Assembly: GCF_046156265.1 (NCBI RefSeq)
Contig: NZ_JAWDIR010000033.1
Coordinates: forward strand, 124,001-188,000
Origin: CAMDHY01 sp046156265
GTDB lineage: Bacteria; Pseudomonadota; Alphaproteobacteria; Rhizobiales; Segnochrobactraceae
Length of the DNA stretch: 64,000 nucleotides
Direction: 5' to 3'
Below the pieces are notes generated by a model, which saw nothing but the letters and a program-made list of their open reading frames with translations, was not told the DNA's origin and ran no database searches. Each line of letters starts with the position of its first letter. Position 1 is the stretch's first letter. The translations under genes were made by a program, and so were the position numbers. This document shows, piece by piece, positions 37,117 through 45,515 of this stretch.

Positions 37117-37350
37117 GTGCAGGTTCTCGTTCGCGACAACAACGTCGACCAGGCGCTCAAGGCGCTGAAGAAGAAGATGCAGCGTGAAGGCATCTTCCGT
37201 GAGATGAAGCTCCGCGGCCACTATGAGAAGCCGTCGGAGAAGCGGGCCCGCGAGAAGGCGGAGGCCGTGCGCCGCGCCCGCAAGCTCGCCCGCAAGCGCG
37301 CCCAGCGCGAGGGCCTGATCCCCGGCAAGCCGAAGCCGGTCACGCGCTGA
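37117..37350 (+). CDS. rpsU: 30S ribosomal protein S21
   Basis: 77 residues, highly basic. VQVLVRDNNVDQALKALKKKMQREGIFREMKLRGHYEKPSEKR is the full S21 pattern with an Arg/Lys-rich tail. The start is GTG 37117; an ATG upstream in the frame would add unrelated residues. S21 helps base-pairing of the mRNA Shine-Dalgarno region. The purEK-rpsU order is common in Hyphomicrobiales. The 193-nt gap before it holds nothing else I recognise. Confidence 0.95.
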   Translation: MQVLVRDNNVDQALKALKKKMQREGIFREMKLRGHYEKPSEKRAREKAEAVRRARKLARKRAQREGLIPGKPKPVTR

Positions 37351-37455
37351 GCGTTCGGCACGACGCCGTCTCGCGACGACGCGACCACGGCGGCGCCTGC
37401 CCCCGGCCCGCTGACCGGGCACCTTCTGGTCGCATTTGGCTGCGAACGTGCCGCC

Positions 37456-38367
37456 ATGCGTGACGGGGGCGAACCCTTGCCTGACCTGAACCGGCCGATC
37501 TCCTCAGTGATCGCGGATCGTCCGCGCGCCGCGCTCCGTCGCGGCGGGGCGGCCGCGGTGCTGTGCGCAATGGCGCTCGCCGGCTGCCAGGCATCCGATT
37601 CGGCCTCCGGCCCGCCCGTTTCGGTGGCGGCCCGGGCGACCGCGGCGGTCAACATCGATTCGCTCACCGCCGTCGTCGAACAGAACCCGCGCGACCCGAC
37701 CGCCTACAATATCCGCGGCGCCGCCTACGCCCGCGGCGGCGACCTCAAGTCGGCGCTGGCCGACTTCGACATGGCGATCCGCCTGAAGCCGGACTATTTC
37801 CAGGCCTACGCGAACCGGGCGCTCGCCTACCGCAACCTCAACCAGCTGGACCGGGCGCTGTCGGACTATTCGCGCGCCATCCAGATCAACCCGAACTACG
37901 ACGCCGCCTATGTCGGCCGCGGCAACATCTACCGCCAGAGCAACCGCTTCGACCTGGCGCTGGCCGACTTCGACGCCGCCATCCGGCTGAACTCCTTCGA
38001 TCCGCGCGCCTTCCACAACCGCGGCCTGATCTACCAGGCGCAGGGGCAGCATTCGTTCGCGATCGAGGACTTCACCACCGCCATCGGCCTCGATCCGAAT
38101 GCCGCCGAGCCCTACAACGGCCGCGGCCTGTCGCGGCTCGCGACGAACGACCCGAAGGCCGCCGCTGACGACTTCACGGCCGCCGTCACCATCAATCGCG
38201 CCTATACGGACGCCTGGATCAACCGCGGCCTCGCCTACGAGACGCTGGGCGACCGCGATGCCGCCATCAGCTCCTACAACCGGGCGCTCGGTCTGCGGCC
38301 GACCAGCACGCCGGCCAAGGAAGGCCTTGCGCGCATCAGTTCGGGGCAGCCGCTCGTCCGCTCCTGA
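37456..38367 (+). CDS. TPR-repeat lipoprotein
   Basis: 303 residues. A lipobox ALAGC (Cys at about 44) follows a hydrophobic segment, giving a predicted membrane-anchored periplasmic lipoprotein. Six or so tetratricopeptide repeats follow, each with the A-Y/F-x-NRGLxY and A-I-x-DY/DF rhythm (for example PTAYNIRGAAYARGGDLKSA; YFQAYANRALAYRNL). It resembles NlpI-type scaffolds that bring together peptidoglycan or envelope proteins. The n-region before the hydrophobic stretch is long, so the true start could be further downstream. Confidence 0.9.
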   Translation: MRDGGEPLPDLNRPISSVIADRPRAALRRGGAAAVLCAMALAGCQASDSASGPPVSVAARATAAVNIDSLTAVVEQNPRDPTAYNIRGAAYARGGDLKSALADFDMAIRLKPDYFQAYANRALAYRNLNQLDRALSDYSRAIQINPNYDAAYVGRGNIYRQSNRFDLALADFDAAIRLNSFDPRAFHNRGLIYQAQGQHSFAIEDFTTAIGLDPNAAEPYNGRGLSRLATNDPKAAADDFTAAVTINRAYTDAWINRGLAYETLGDRDAAISSYNRALGLRPTSTPAKEGLARISSGQPLVRS

Positions 38368-38433
38368 CGCGCCGGCCACGACCGCCTCCACCTTCGATTC
38401 CACCAGGTCAGGCGAACCGTCCCTCCGTCCGCG

Positions 38434-38452
38434 GACGTGACCGCGTCACGTC
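38434..38452. repeat. 19-bp inverted repeat upstream of the basic amino acid decarboxylase gene
   Basis: GACGTGACCGCGTCACGTC has 7-bp perfect arms and a 5-bp centre. It lies 71 nt before the decarboxylase ATG and 67 nt after the TPR gene stop. It could be a regulator operator or a weak terminator; no T-run follows. Confidence 0.4.
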
Positions 38453-38522
38453 GCGCCGGTAAGGTCGCGCCCGGACGTCGGGGCGCGGACAGCCGCCGCC
38501 GGCGCGGAGACGAGAGGCCTCC

Positions 38523-40829
38523 ATGCTCGAGCGCACCACCAAGCGGCAACGCCACAAGGTGCTCATTGTCGACGACAAGCTCGCCGACCCGACCGGCTTC
38601 GGCGGCCGCGCCGTGCGCGACCTCGTCGGCGAGTTCACAGAGCGCGGCGTCGCCGTGGTCGAGGCGACGAGCTTCGCCGACGGCGAGGCTGCCGTGGTCT
38701 CCGACGCCGCTCTCGACGCGGTGCTGATCGACTGGACGCGGGCGAGCGAGGCGGCGGGCGGCCATCCCGAGGGCCTGTCGCTGCTGCGGCTGATCCGCTC
38801 GCGCAACGCCGAGATGCCCGTCGTGCTGATGGCCGACCGGGCCGACGGCGAGGCCTTCACCGTCGAGGTGATGTCGCTCGCCAACGAGTTCGTCTGGATG
38901 CTGGAGGACACCGCCGCCTTCATCGCCGGGCGGGTCGTGGCAGCGATCAAGCGCTACCTCCACGACCTCTTGCCGCCGTTCACCCAGGCGCTGTTCACCT
39001 ACATGGAGACGTCGGAGTACTCGTGGGCGGCGCCGGGCCACCAGGGCGGCGTCGCCTTCACCAAGACGCCGGAAGGGCGGATCTTCTACGACTTCTTCGG
39101 CGAGAACCTGTTCCGCTCCGATACCGGCATCGAGCGCAGCGCGCTTGGCTCGCTGCTCGACCACACCGGCCCGGTCGGCGAGGCGGAGGCCTATGCGGCG
39201 CGCATCTTCGGCGCCCACCGCAGCTACTCGATGCTCACCGGCACCTCCGGCGCCAACCGGGCGGTGATGTCGGCGGCGGTGCCCGACGGAGCCTTCGCGA
39301 TCTGTGACCGCAACTGCCACAAGTCGGTCGAGCAAGGGCTGGTGCTGTCCGGCGGCATCCCGCTGTTCCTCCGGCCGACCCGCAACCGCTACGGCATCAT
39401 CGGGCCGATCCCGCCATCCGAGTTCGAGCCGGCCGAGATCCGCGCCCGCCTCGACGCACATCCCCTGCGCGGCGAGGCCTCCGGCCCCGACGCGGCTTAC
39501 GCGGTGGTGACGAACTGCACCTATGACGGCCTCTGCTACGATGCCGAGGGCGTCGAGGCGCGCCTGGCTGAGAGCGCCGACCGCATCCACTTCGATGAGG
39601 CCTGGTACGCCTACGCCCGCTTCAACCCGCTCTATGCCGGCCGCTTCGCCATGCGCGGCGATCCCGGGGAGCACGATCCGGCCGGGCCGACGGTGTTCTC
39701 CACCCAGTCGACCCACAAGCTGCTCGCAGCCCTCTCGCAGGCCTCCTACGTGCACGTCCGCGACGGCCGGCGGGCGATCCCGCACTCGGTGTTCAACGAG
39801 GCCTACATGGCCCAGCAGAGCACCTCGCCGCTCTATGCGCTGATCGCCTCCAACGAGATCGGCGCGGCGATGATGGAGGGCCCGAGCGGGCTTGCGCTGA
39901 CCCGCGAGGTGATCGACGAGGCGATCCGCTTCCGCCAGTCGCTGGAGCGCGCCCATGCGAGCTTCGCGGAGAAGGGCGACTGGTTCTTCCATCCCTGGAA
40001 TGCCCCGACGGTGCCGGACGCGGAGACCGGCGAACCAGTGCCGTTCACCGAGGTGTCGCCCGAGCGGCTCGCCACCGACCCGTCCTGCTGGCTGCTCCGC
40101 CCCGGCGAGAGCTGGCACGGCTTCGAGGGGCTGCCGGAGGGCTGGTGCCTGCTCGATCCGATCAAGGCCGGCATCGTCTGCCCGGGCATGGGCGAGGACG
40201 GCCACCTCGAGGCGACCGGCATCCCCGCCCCGGTGCTGACGGCCTACCTGCACCGCCACGGCATCATCCCCTCGCGCACCACCGACTTCATGGTGCTCTG
40301 CCTGTTCTCGATCGGCGTGACGCGCGGCAAATGGGGCACGCTGATCAACACGCTGCTCAACTTCAAGCGCGACTACGACGCCGACATGCCCTTGAAGCAC
40401 GTGCTGCCGGACCTCGTGGCGCTGTCGCCGAAGCGCTACGGCCGGCTCGGGCTGAAGGGGCTCGCCGACGAGATGTTCGAGCACATGCGGGCGGCGCGCA
40501 TGGACGAGTGGCAGGCGCGCGCCTTCACGGCGCTGCCGGCGCCGGTAATGGCGCCGCGGCGGGCGAACGCGGCGCTGTTCGCCGGCGACGCCGTCCAGCT
40601 GCCGCTCGAGGACGCGGCTGGCCGGGTGGCGGGGGTCGGCATCATCCCTTACCCGCCCGGCATCCCGATCGTGCTGCCCGGCGAGAACTTCGGCCCCGCC
40701 GACGGCCCGTGGCTCGGCTACATGCGCGTGCTGGAGGCCTTCGGCCGAGCATTCCCCGGCTTCGAGAAGGAGCTCGAGGGCGCCGAGCTCACCGAGGACG
40801 GCTACCGCCTCTGGTGCCTCACCGACTGA
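38523..40829 (+). CDS. Orn/Lys/Arg decarboxylase (fold type I, PLP)
   Basis: 768 residues, the usual size of the inducible AdiA/CadA/SpeF family. Residues 1-150 form a receiver-like N-terminal wing domain (VLIVDDK; VLMADRADGE). The PLP domain has TSGANRAV, CDRNCHKS (276-278), IHFDEAWYA and the Schiff-base Lys399 in STQSTHKLL. A C-terminal domain follows with GIIPYPPGIPIVLPGE. It decarboxylates arginine, lysine or ornithine; which one cannot be fixed from sequence. No antiporter gene is next to it, unlike many acid-resistance operons. It converges with the CurA-like gene. Confidence 0.92.
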   Translation: MLERTTKRQRHKVLIVDDKLADPTGFGGRAVRDLVGEFTERGVAVVEATSFADGEAAVVSDAALDAVLIDWTRASEAAGGHPEGLSLLRLIRSRNAEMPVVLMADRADGEAFTVEVMSLANEFVWMLEDTAAFIAGRVVAAIKRYLHDLLPPFTQALFTYMETSEYSWAAPGHQGGVAFTKTPEGRIFYDFFGENLFRSDTGIERSALGSLLDHTGPVGEAEAYAARIFGAHRSYSMLTGTSGANRAVMSAAVPDGAFAICDRNCHKSVEQGLVLSGGIPLFLRPTRNRYGIIGPIPPSEFEPAEIRARLDAHPLRGEASGPDAAYAVVTNCTYDGLCYDAEGVEARLAESADRIHFDEAWYAYARFNPLYAGRFAMRGDPGEHDPAGPTVFSTQSTHKLLAALSQASYVHVRDGRRAIPHSVFNEAYMAQQSTSPLYALIASNEIGAAMMEGPSGLALTREVIDEAIRFRQSLERAHASFAEKGDWFFHPWNAPTVPDAETGEPVPFTEVSPERLATDPSCWLLRPGESWHGFEGLPEGWCLLDPIKAGIVCPGMGEDGHLEATGIPAPVLTAYLHRHGIIPSRTTDFMVLCLFSIGVTRGKWGTLINTLLNFKRDYDADMPLKHVLPDLVALSPKRYGRLGLKGLADEMFEHMRAARMDEWQARAFTALPAPVMAPRRANAALFAGDAVQLPLEDAAGRVAGVGIIPYPPGIPIVLPGENFGPADGPWLGYMRVLEAFGRAFPGFEKELEGAELTEDGYRLWCLTD

Positions 40830-40870
40830 CGGCGGCCGTGCCCGAGGGGGGGCCGCCGCCGCCGGTGCCG

Positions 40871-41893
40871 CTACGGCGCGACGTGGATGACGAGCTTGCC
40901 GAAATTGTCGCCCTTCAGGAGGCCGATGAACGCCTCCGGCGCGTTCTCCAGCCCGTCGACGACGTCCTCGCGGTAGCGCACCTTGCCGTCGCGCACCCAC
41001 GCCGTCATCTCCCGCTCGAAATCCGGGATGTCGGCCGCGAAGTCGTAGACGATGAAGCCGCGCAGCGTCAGCCGCTTCGACAGCACGGCGCGCATCAGTC
41101 CGGGCACGCGGTCCGGGCCGGGCGGCGGGGCCGTATCGTTGTAGTGGGCGACGAGGCCGCACACCGGCACCCGGGCGAAGGTGTTGAGCAGCGGCAGCAC
41201 CGCGTCGAAGACCCCGCCGCCGACATTCTCGAAATAGACGTCGATGCCATCCGGGCAGGCGGCCGCGAGCTTCTCGCGGAAGTCGGGGGCGCGGTGGTCG
41301 AGGGCGGCGTCGAAGCCGAACTCTTCCGTCAGCGCCCGCACCTTGGTGGCGCCGCCGGCGATGCCGACAGCCCGCGCCCCGCGCAGCTTTGCGATCTGGC
41401 CGACGGCCGAGCCGACGGGGCCGGTGGCGGCGGCCACCACCACGGTCTCGCCCGGCTGCGGCTTGCCGATGTTGCCGAGGCCGACATAGGCGGTGAGGCC
41501 GGGCATGCCGAGCACGCCGAGCGCGGTGGAGATCGGCTCGGCGGCGTCCGGCACGCGCCGCACCGCCGACGCCGGCTGCACGGAATGCGACTGCCAGCCG
41601 GAGCGGGCGAGCACGAGGTCGCCGTCGCTGTAGTCGGCGTGGCGGGAGGCGATGACGCGCGCCACCACCTCGCCCTCCATCACCGAGCCGATCTCCACCG
41701 GGGCGGCATAGGACTTCGCCGCGCTCATCCGCCCGCGCATGTAGGGATCGAGCGAGAGCCACAGCGTCTCCAGCAGCACCTCGCCCTCGCGGGGCGCGGC
41801 GACGGGGGCGCGCTCGAGGCGGAAGTCGGAGGGCTTCGGCTCGCCCTCGGGGCGGCTCGCCAGCACGATGCGGGAGGATTGGATCTCGGCCAC
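40871..41893 (-). CDS. NADP-dependent medium-chain reductase (CurA/alkenal reductase type)
   Basis: 340 residues of the zinc-free MDR family. The N-terminus has IVLASRPEGEPKPSDFRLE and LWLSLDPYMRGRM, the mark of the curcumin/leukotriene B4 reductase group. The Rossmann core has GETVVVAAATGPVGSAVGQIAKLRGARAVGIAGG. The C-terminus has NFGKLVIHVAP. It probably reduces alpha,beta-unsaturated carbonyls with NADPH. GTG 41893 is preferred because AGGAG lies 8 nt upstream and length then matches the family; ATG 41953 would add a Ser/Pro-rich piece. Confidence 0.92.
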   Translation of the reverse strand: MAEIQSSRIVLASRPEGEPKPSDFRLERAPVAAPREGEVLLETLWLSLDPYMRGRMSAAKSYAAPVEIGSVMEGEVVARVIASRHADYSDGDLVLARSGWQSHSVQPASAVRRVPDAAEPISTALGVLGMPGLTAYVGLGNIGKPQPGETVVVAAATGPVGSAVGQIAKLRGARAVGIAGGATKVRALTEEFGFDAALDHRAPDFREKLAAACPDGIDVYFENVGGGVFDAVLPLLNTFARVPVCGLVAHYNDTAPPPGPDRVPGLMRAVLSKRLTLRGFIVYDFAADIPDFEREMTAWVRDGKVRYREDVVDGLENAPEAFIGLLKGDNFGKLVIHVAP

Positions 41894-42007
41894 GGGTGCG
41901 GCTCCTGTCGTTCCAGCGGAAGAAGGGACCGGCGGGCTGGCATCGGGGGCCACCGCCGGTCAGGCGGCTCGATGGTAGGGGGTTCGCGCTGCGGCGGAAA
42001 CGCAGAC

Positions 42008-42025
42008 GGCGCCCCGAAGGGCGCC
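42008..42025 (-). terminator. UUCG-loop hairpin after the BA14K gene
   Basis: Read on the minus strand, GGCGCCC-TTCG-GGGCGCC forms a 7-bp stem closed by a very stable C(UUCG)G tetraloop, about 40 nt after the BA14K stop. It lacks a U-run, so termination is likely but not certain. Confidence 0.5.
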
Positions 42026-42065
42026 GCCGCAATTCCGCGTGTTGTCGCGGATGGAGAGAGGCCGG

Positions 42066-42710
42066 TTACTGGCAGTAGTGCCGCAGGCCGTCATAGCCCA
42101 GGTACGTGCCGGTGTTCGGGTCGAACGAGCGGTACTTCGACGAGCAGTAGTCGTACCAGCCCGGCGAGAACGGCGCGTACCCGCCCGCCGACGGCACCGC
42201 ACCGTTGGCGCGGGTCTCGACCCGACCGGCGGCACCCTCGTAGTAGGTCACGCTCGGAGCGGCGTAGACAGGAGCGGCCACCACGGCACCCGCAACGACA
42301 CCGGCCGCGAAGGCGCTCGGCGCCCACCAGCCCCAGCCGTAGCCGCGACGATAATAGTAGCGCTTGTTGTTGTTGTAGTGGCGGTGGTTGTTGTTGTAGC
42401 TGCGGTTGCGATTGTGGTTGTTCGCGTAGCGGTTGTTGTTGCGCGGGTTGCCGCGCCGCACCGACGTCTGCGTCACCTTGCGGGTGTTGGACGTCCGCAC
42501 CGTCTTCGAACGATTGACGTTCTTCGAGCGGTTGGCGTTACCGCGCGGGGCGACCTTGCGGTTATTCTGCGCCTTGCGGTTACCGGCCTTGTTGCCGCCC
42601 TGCTTCTTGATCTCTTTCTGCTGGGCAGCAGCGGGCGTCGCCGTGACCGTTGCCGCGATGGGCGCCGTCGCGATCAGCGCGGCGGCCAGCATCAACATCA
42701 TCTTGCGCAT
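42066..42710 (-). CDS. BA14K-family exported protein, Asn/Arg-rich
   Basis: 214 residues. A signal peptide (KMMLMLAAALIATAPIAATVTATPAAA-QQ) is followed by about 90 residues rich in Asn, Arg, Lys, His and Tyr. A Gly/Trp segment (YGWGWW) and a hydrophobic stretch (AFAAGVVAGAVVAAPVYA) come next, and the C-terminal motif CSSKYRSFDPNTGTYLGYDGLRHYC resembles BA14K-like proteins of Brucella and relatives. Two Cys of that motif may form a disulfide. Function is unknown; lectin-like activity has been proposed for the family. GGGAGG lies just upstream of the start. Confidence 0.85.
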   Translation of the reverse strand: MRKMMLMLAAALIATAPIAATVTATPAAAQQKEIKKQGGNKAGNRKAQNNRKVAPRGNANRSKNVNRSKTVRTSNTRKVTQTSVRRGNPRNNNRYANNHNRNRSYNNNHRHYNNNKRYYYRRGYGWGWWAPSAFAAGVVAGAVVAAPVYAAPSVTYYEGAAGRVETRANGAVPSAGGYAPFSPGWYDYCSSKYRSFDPNTGTYLGYDGLRHYCQ

Positions 42711-42895
42711 CACTGCGCCTCCCGTTCTTGTCAGGTTGTCGCCGTGAAACGCCGGCGAAGCACGTTTGGTTCTCAAACGCTTCGAATAATCGAGTCCTAC
42801 GGCTTAGAAGATGAACCGCACCTGAACTCGGCCGACGATTGCGCGAGCCTAGGTGGACCCGTGATGCCGGCCCATCCAAATCAAGTGGCGACGGA

Positions 42896-43843
42896 TCAGA
42901 GAGGCTTCAAGCCCGCCTCGATGTCGCGGCGATGCGGCTCGAAGGCGGGCGGCAGGGCGAGCTTCGTGCCCATCGTCTCGGCCGGCTCGTCGGCGGCGAA
43001 GCCCGGCCCGTCGGTGGCGATCTCGAACAGGATGCCGCCCGGCTCGCGGAAATAGAGGCTGCGGAAATAGAAGCGGTCGACGACGCCGCTGTTCGGCACC
43101 CCGAAGGAGGCGAGCCGCTTCACCCAGGCGCGATGCTCGCGGTCGTCCGGGGCACGGAAGGCGATGTGGTGGACCCCGCCGGCGCCGGGGCGGGCGACGG
43201 TGAGGTCCGGCCGCACGGCGACGTGGAGCTCGGCCCCCGGCCCGCCCTCGCCCATCTCGAAGACGTGGACGCGGTGGTTCGGCGATACCGGGTCGGGATA
43301 GTCGCGTACGGCCCGCATCCCCATCACCTCGGTCAGCACCGTCGCCGTCGGCGCGAGCTCCGGCACCGTCAGGGTGATCGGGCCGAGGCCGCGAATCTGC
43401 CGCTCCGCCGGCACCGGGCTCTTCTCCCACGGATGGGCCGGCCCAGTGCCGCCGTCGTCGACGAGGGCGAGGCGCTGGCCTTCCGGATCGGTGAAGTCGA
43501 GCACGCCGCGGCCGTCCCGCACCGTCGGCTCGGCGACCGAGACACCGGCGCTCGCGAGATGCGCGCGCCACCAGTCGAGCACGCCCTCGCCGGCGACCCT
43601 GAGACCGGTCAGCGTGACGGTGCGGCCACCGCGGCGCTCCGGTGGTGCCGGCCAGTCGAAGAAGGTGAGGTCGGTGCCGGGCGAGCCGTGCTTGTCGGCG
43701 TAGAACAGGTGATAGGCGGTGACGTCGTCCTGGTTCACCGTCTTCTTGACGAGGCGCATGCCGAGCACGCCCGTGTAGAAGGCGTGGTTGCCGGGCGCGT
43801 CGGCGGAGACGGCGGTGACGTGGTGGATGCCGGTCAGCTGCAC
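42896..43843 (-). CDS. VOC-family ring-cleaving dioxygenase
   Basis: 315 residues with two glyoxalase-like modules. The first begins GIHHVTAVSADAPGNHAFYTGVLGMRLVKKTVNQDD. The second includes HHIAFRAPDDREHRAWVKRL and FREPGGILFEIATDGPGF, whose His and Glu fit the metal site. MhqA/MhqO-like enzymes of this type open hydroquinone rings, but the substrate is not certain. It starts at GTG 43843. It lies 46 nt downstream of plsC on the same strand. The 185-nt gap upstream of the BA14K gene, on its other side, shows nothing recognisable. Confidence 0.9.
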   Translation of the reverse strand: MQLTGIHHVTAVSADAPGNHAFYTGVLGMRLVKKTVNQDDVTAYHLFYADKHGSPGTDLTFFDWPAPPERRGGRTVTLTGLRVAGEGVLDWWRAHLASAGVSVAEPTVRDGRGVLDFTDPEGQRLALVDDGGTGPAHPWEKSPVPAERQIRGLGPITLTVPELAPTATVLTEVMGMRAVRDYPDPVSPNHRVHVFEMGEGGPGAELHVAVRPDLTVARPGAGGVHHIAFRAPDDREHRAWVKRLASFGVPNSGVVDRFYFRSLYFREPGGILFEIATDGPGFAADEPAETMGTKLALPPAFEPHRRDIEAGLKPL

Positions 43844-43889
43844 GGGACGGTCTCCGGATTGGCGGCCGCGGCGATGCCGGGGCCGTCGG

Positions 43890-44663
43890 TCAGGCGGATG
43901 GCGCGGCGGGCTCGGCGCGCGCGGGGATCGGCGGTGGCCGCCGGCTGGCCGCCGCCTCGGCGATCAGCCGATCGGAGGCGTCCTCGATGTCGCGCTCCAG
44001 CTTGGCGAGGAACTCGCGCCGCGGCATGCCGGGGGCGATCGGCGGCAGGAACTCGACGATGATCGTGCCCGGGTAGCGCAGCCACGAGCGCCGCGGCCAG
44101 TAGAGGCCGGAATTGAGGGCGACCGGCAGGCACGGCGCGCCGCAGGCCTCGTAGATGTAGCCGACGCCCACCTTGTAGGCCGGCGGCCCCCCCGGCAGCG
44201 TGCGCGTGCCCTCCGGGAAGATGATCACCTGGCGGCCCTCGGCGATCGCCTGCTTCGCCCGCTGCGTCATCTCGATGAGGGCACGCGCCCCGGCGCTGCG
44301 GTCGATGGCGATCATCCCCATCTGGCGCGTGCCGAACCCGAAGATCGGGATGCGGCCGAGCTCGTGCTTCAGCACGAAGGCGGCCGAATCGAACATCGGG
44401 ATGAGGGCGAAGGTCTCCCACATCGCCTGGTGCTTGGCGGCGACGAGGAAACCGCCCTCGGGGATGTTCTCGAGCCCCCGCCACTCGACGCGGGTGCCGC
44501 CGACGACGCGGTGCAGCCAGACGACGATCCGCCCCCACAGCTTGACCAGCGGCCAGGCACGCCGGTCGGGCAGCAGGAAGAACGGCCAGATCACCAGCAG
44601 CATCAGCCAGGTGAAGCCGTAGAGCATGACCGTGAAGGCGAGCGAGCGGAGAACGACGAGCAC
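43890..44663 (-). CDS. plsC: 1-acyl-sn-glycerol-3-phosphate acyltransferase
   Basis: 257 residues. Hydrophobic N-terminal helices (LRSLAFTVMLYGFTWLMLLVIWPFFLL) anchor it in the inner membrane. Acyltransferase motif I is KHQAMWETF (HX4-type, here H-Q-A-M-W-E with the E displaced one position) and motif III is IIFPEGTR. It makes phosphatidic acid from lysophosphatidic acid. It starts at GTG 44663 and follows ydcF by 57 nt. The C-terminal 25 residues are Pro/Ala-rich. Confidence 0.92.
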   Translation of the reverse strand: MLVVLRSLAFTVMLYGFTWLMLLVIWPFFLLPDRRAWPLVKLWGRIVVWLHRVVGGTRVEWRGLENIPEGGFLVAAKHQAMWETFALIPMFDSAAFVLKHELGRIPIFGFGTRQMGMIAIDRSAGARALIEMTQRAKQAIAEGRQVIIFPEGTRTLPGGPPAYKVGVGYIYEACGAPCLPVALNSGLYWPRRSWLRYPGTIIVEFLPPIAPGMPRREFLAKLERDIEDASDRLIAEAAASRRPPPIPARAEPAAPSA

Positions 44664-44720
44664 GAGGGAGAACCGGCAGCGAGGGATCGGCGGCGTCTGG
44701 CCCGGAGAACCGGAGCCCGC

Positions 44721-45440
44721 TCACAACGTCGTAGACCGGTCCGCACCGGAGGAAGGACCGCCGGCGCGCTCGACGAGGAGGCGGGCGCGGGCGAGGAGAT
44801 ACTTCAGATACTCGGCGCCGAGAAGCCTCGCGGCGGCGGGATTGCGCCACCAGGCGTCGAGCTCGAGCTCGCTGCGCACCACCGGATAGGGGATCAGCGT
44901 GCGGTCGGGCAGCGCCTCGGAGAATTCGGCGAGCGAGCGCGGGATGTGGTAGGCGCTGGTCACCACCATCACCGAGCGGAAGCCGTGCGCCTCCACCCAT
45001 TTGCGTGCCTCGGCGGCGTTGCCGATGGTGTCGGCCGCCTCGCGCCCGAAATCGACGCAGCAGCCGTTGAAGGCGGCGAGCGAGGGCTTGTCCTTCGCCA
45101 CCGCCGCTTCGCTCACCTGCGGATTGACGCCGGAGATCAGCATCCGCGAGCCGCGTCCGGCGGCCAGCAGCGCGATGCCGTTCGGGATGCGCTCGGCGCC
45201 ACCGGTGAGCACGACGATGCCGTCGGCGCGGGCATCCGTGGGGGGTGCGGCGGTGGTCACCGTCCAGACGAAATGGGCGAAGTCGCCGCCGACGAGGACC
45301 ACGGCGAGCCCGGCCACAGCGAGCATGGCACGCGGCACGCGGCCCCACGAGCGCACGCCCCGGACCGGCCGGTCGGCCGGAGGGGTGTCGCGTCGAGCGG
45401 GCACGTCTGGTGTCGTATCGGGCCAGCCGGTCACGGACAT
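44721..45440 (-). CDS. YdcF/ElyC family DUF218 membrane protein
   Basis: 239 residues. One membrane span (AMLAVAGLAVVLVGGDFAHFVW) follows a 35-residue Pro/Arg-rich cytoplasmic lead. The DUF218 domain has DGIVVLTGGAERIPNGIALLAAGRGSRMLISGVN, then DTIGNAAEARKWVEAHGFRSVMVVTSAYHIPRSLAEF. ElyC-like members affect envelope and peptidoglycan biogenesis. The location between plsC and ftsX matches many Hyphomicrobiales genomes and supports an envelope role. Confidence 0.9.
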   Translation of the reverse strand: MSVTGWPDTTPDVPARRDTPPADRPVRGVRSWGRVPRAMLAVAGLAVVLVGGDFAHFVWTVTTAAPPTDARADGIVVLTGGAERIPNGIALLAAGRGSRMLISGVNPQVSEAAVAKDKPSLAAFNGCCVDFGREAADTIGNAAEARKWVEAHGFRSVMVVTSAYHIPRSLAEFSEALPDRTLIPYPVVRSELELDAWWRNPAAARLLGAEYLKYLLARARLLVERAGGPSSGADRSTTL

Positions 45441-45515
45441 GACATCAAGCTAGCGCGGAAATGCGTCTGCGGCGAGGCACTTCCTGCGGCCCGGAGGCCC
45501 GGGTGGCGGGCCCGC

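Noticed and set aside
38274..42032. A 1,252-codon open frame on the minus strand antisense to the decarboxylase gene
   Set aside because: It is the shadow of a GC-rich gene in the opposite frame, has no family motif apart from frame-shifted fragments, and overlaps two well-supported genes.
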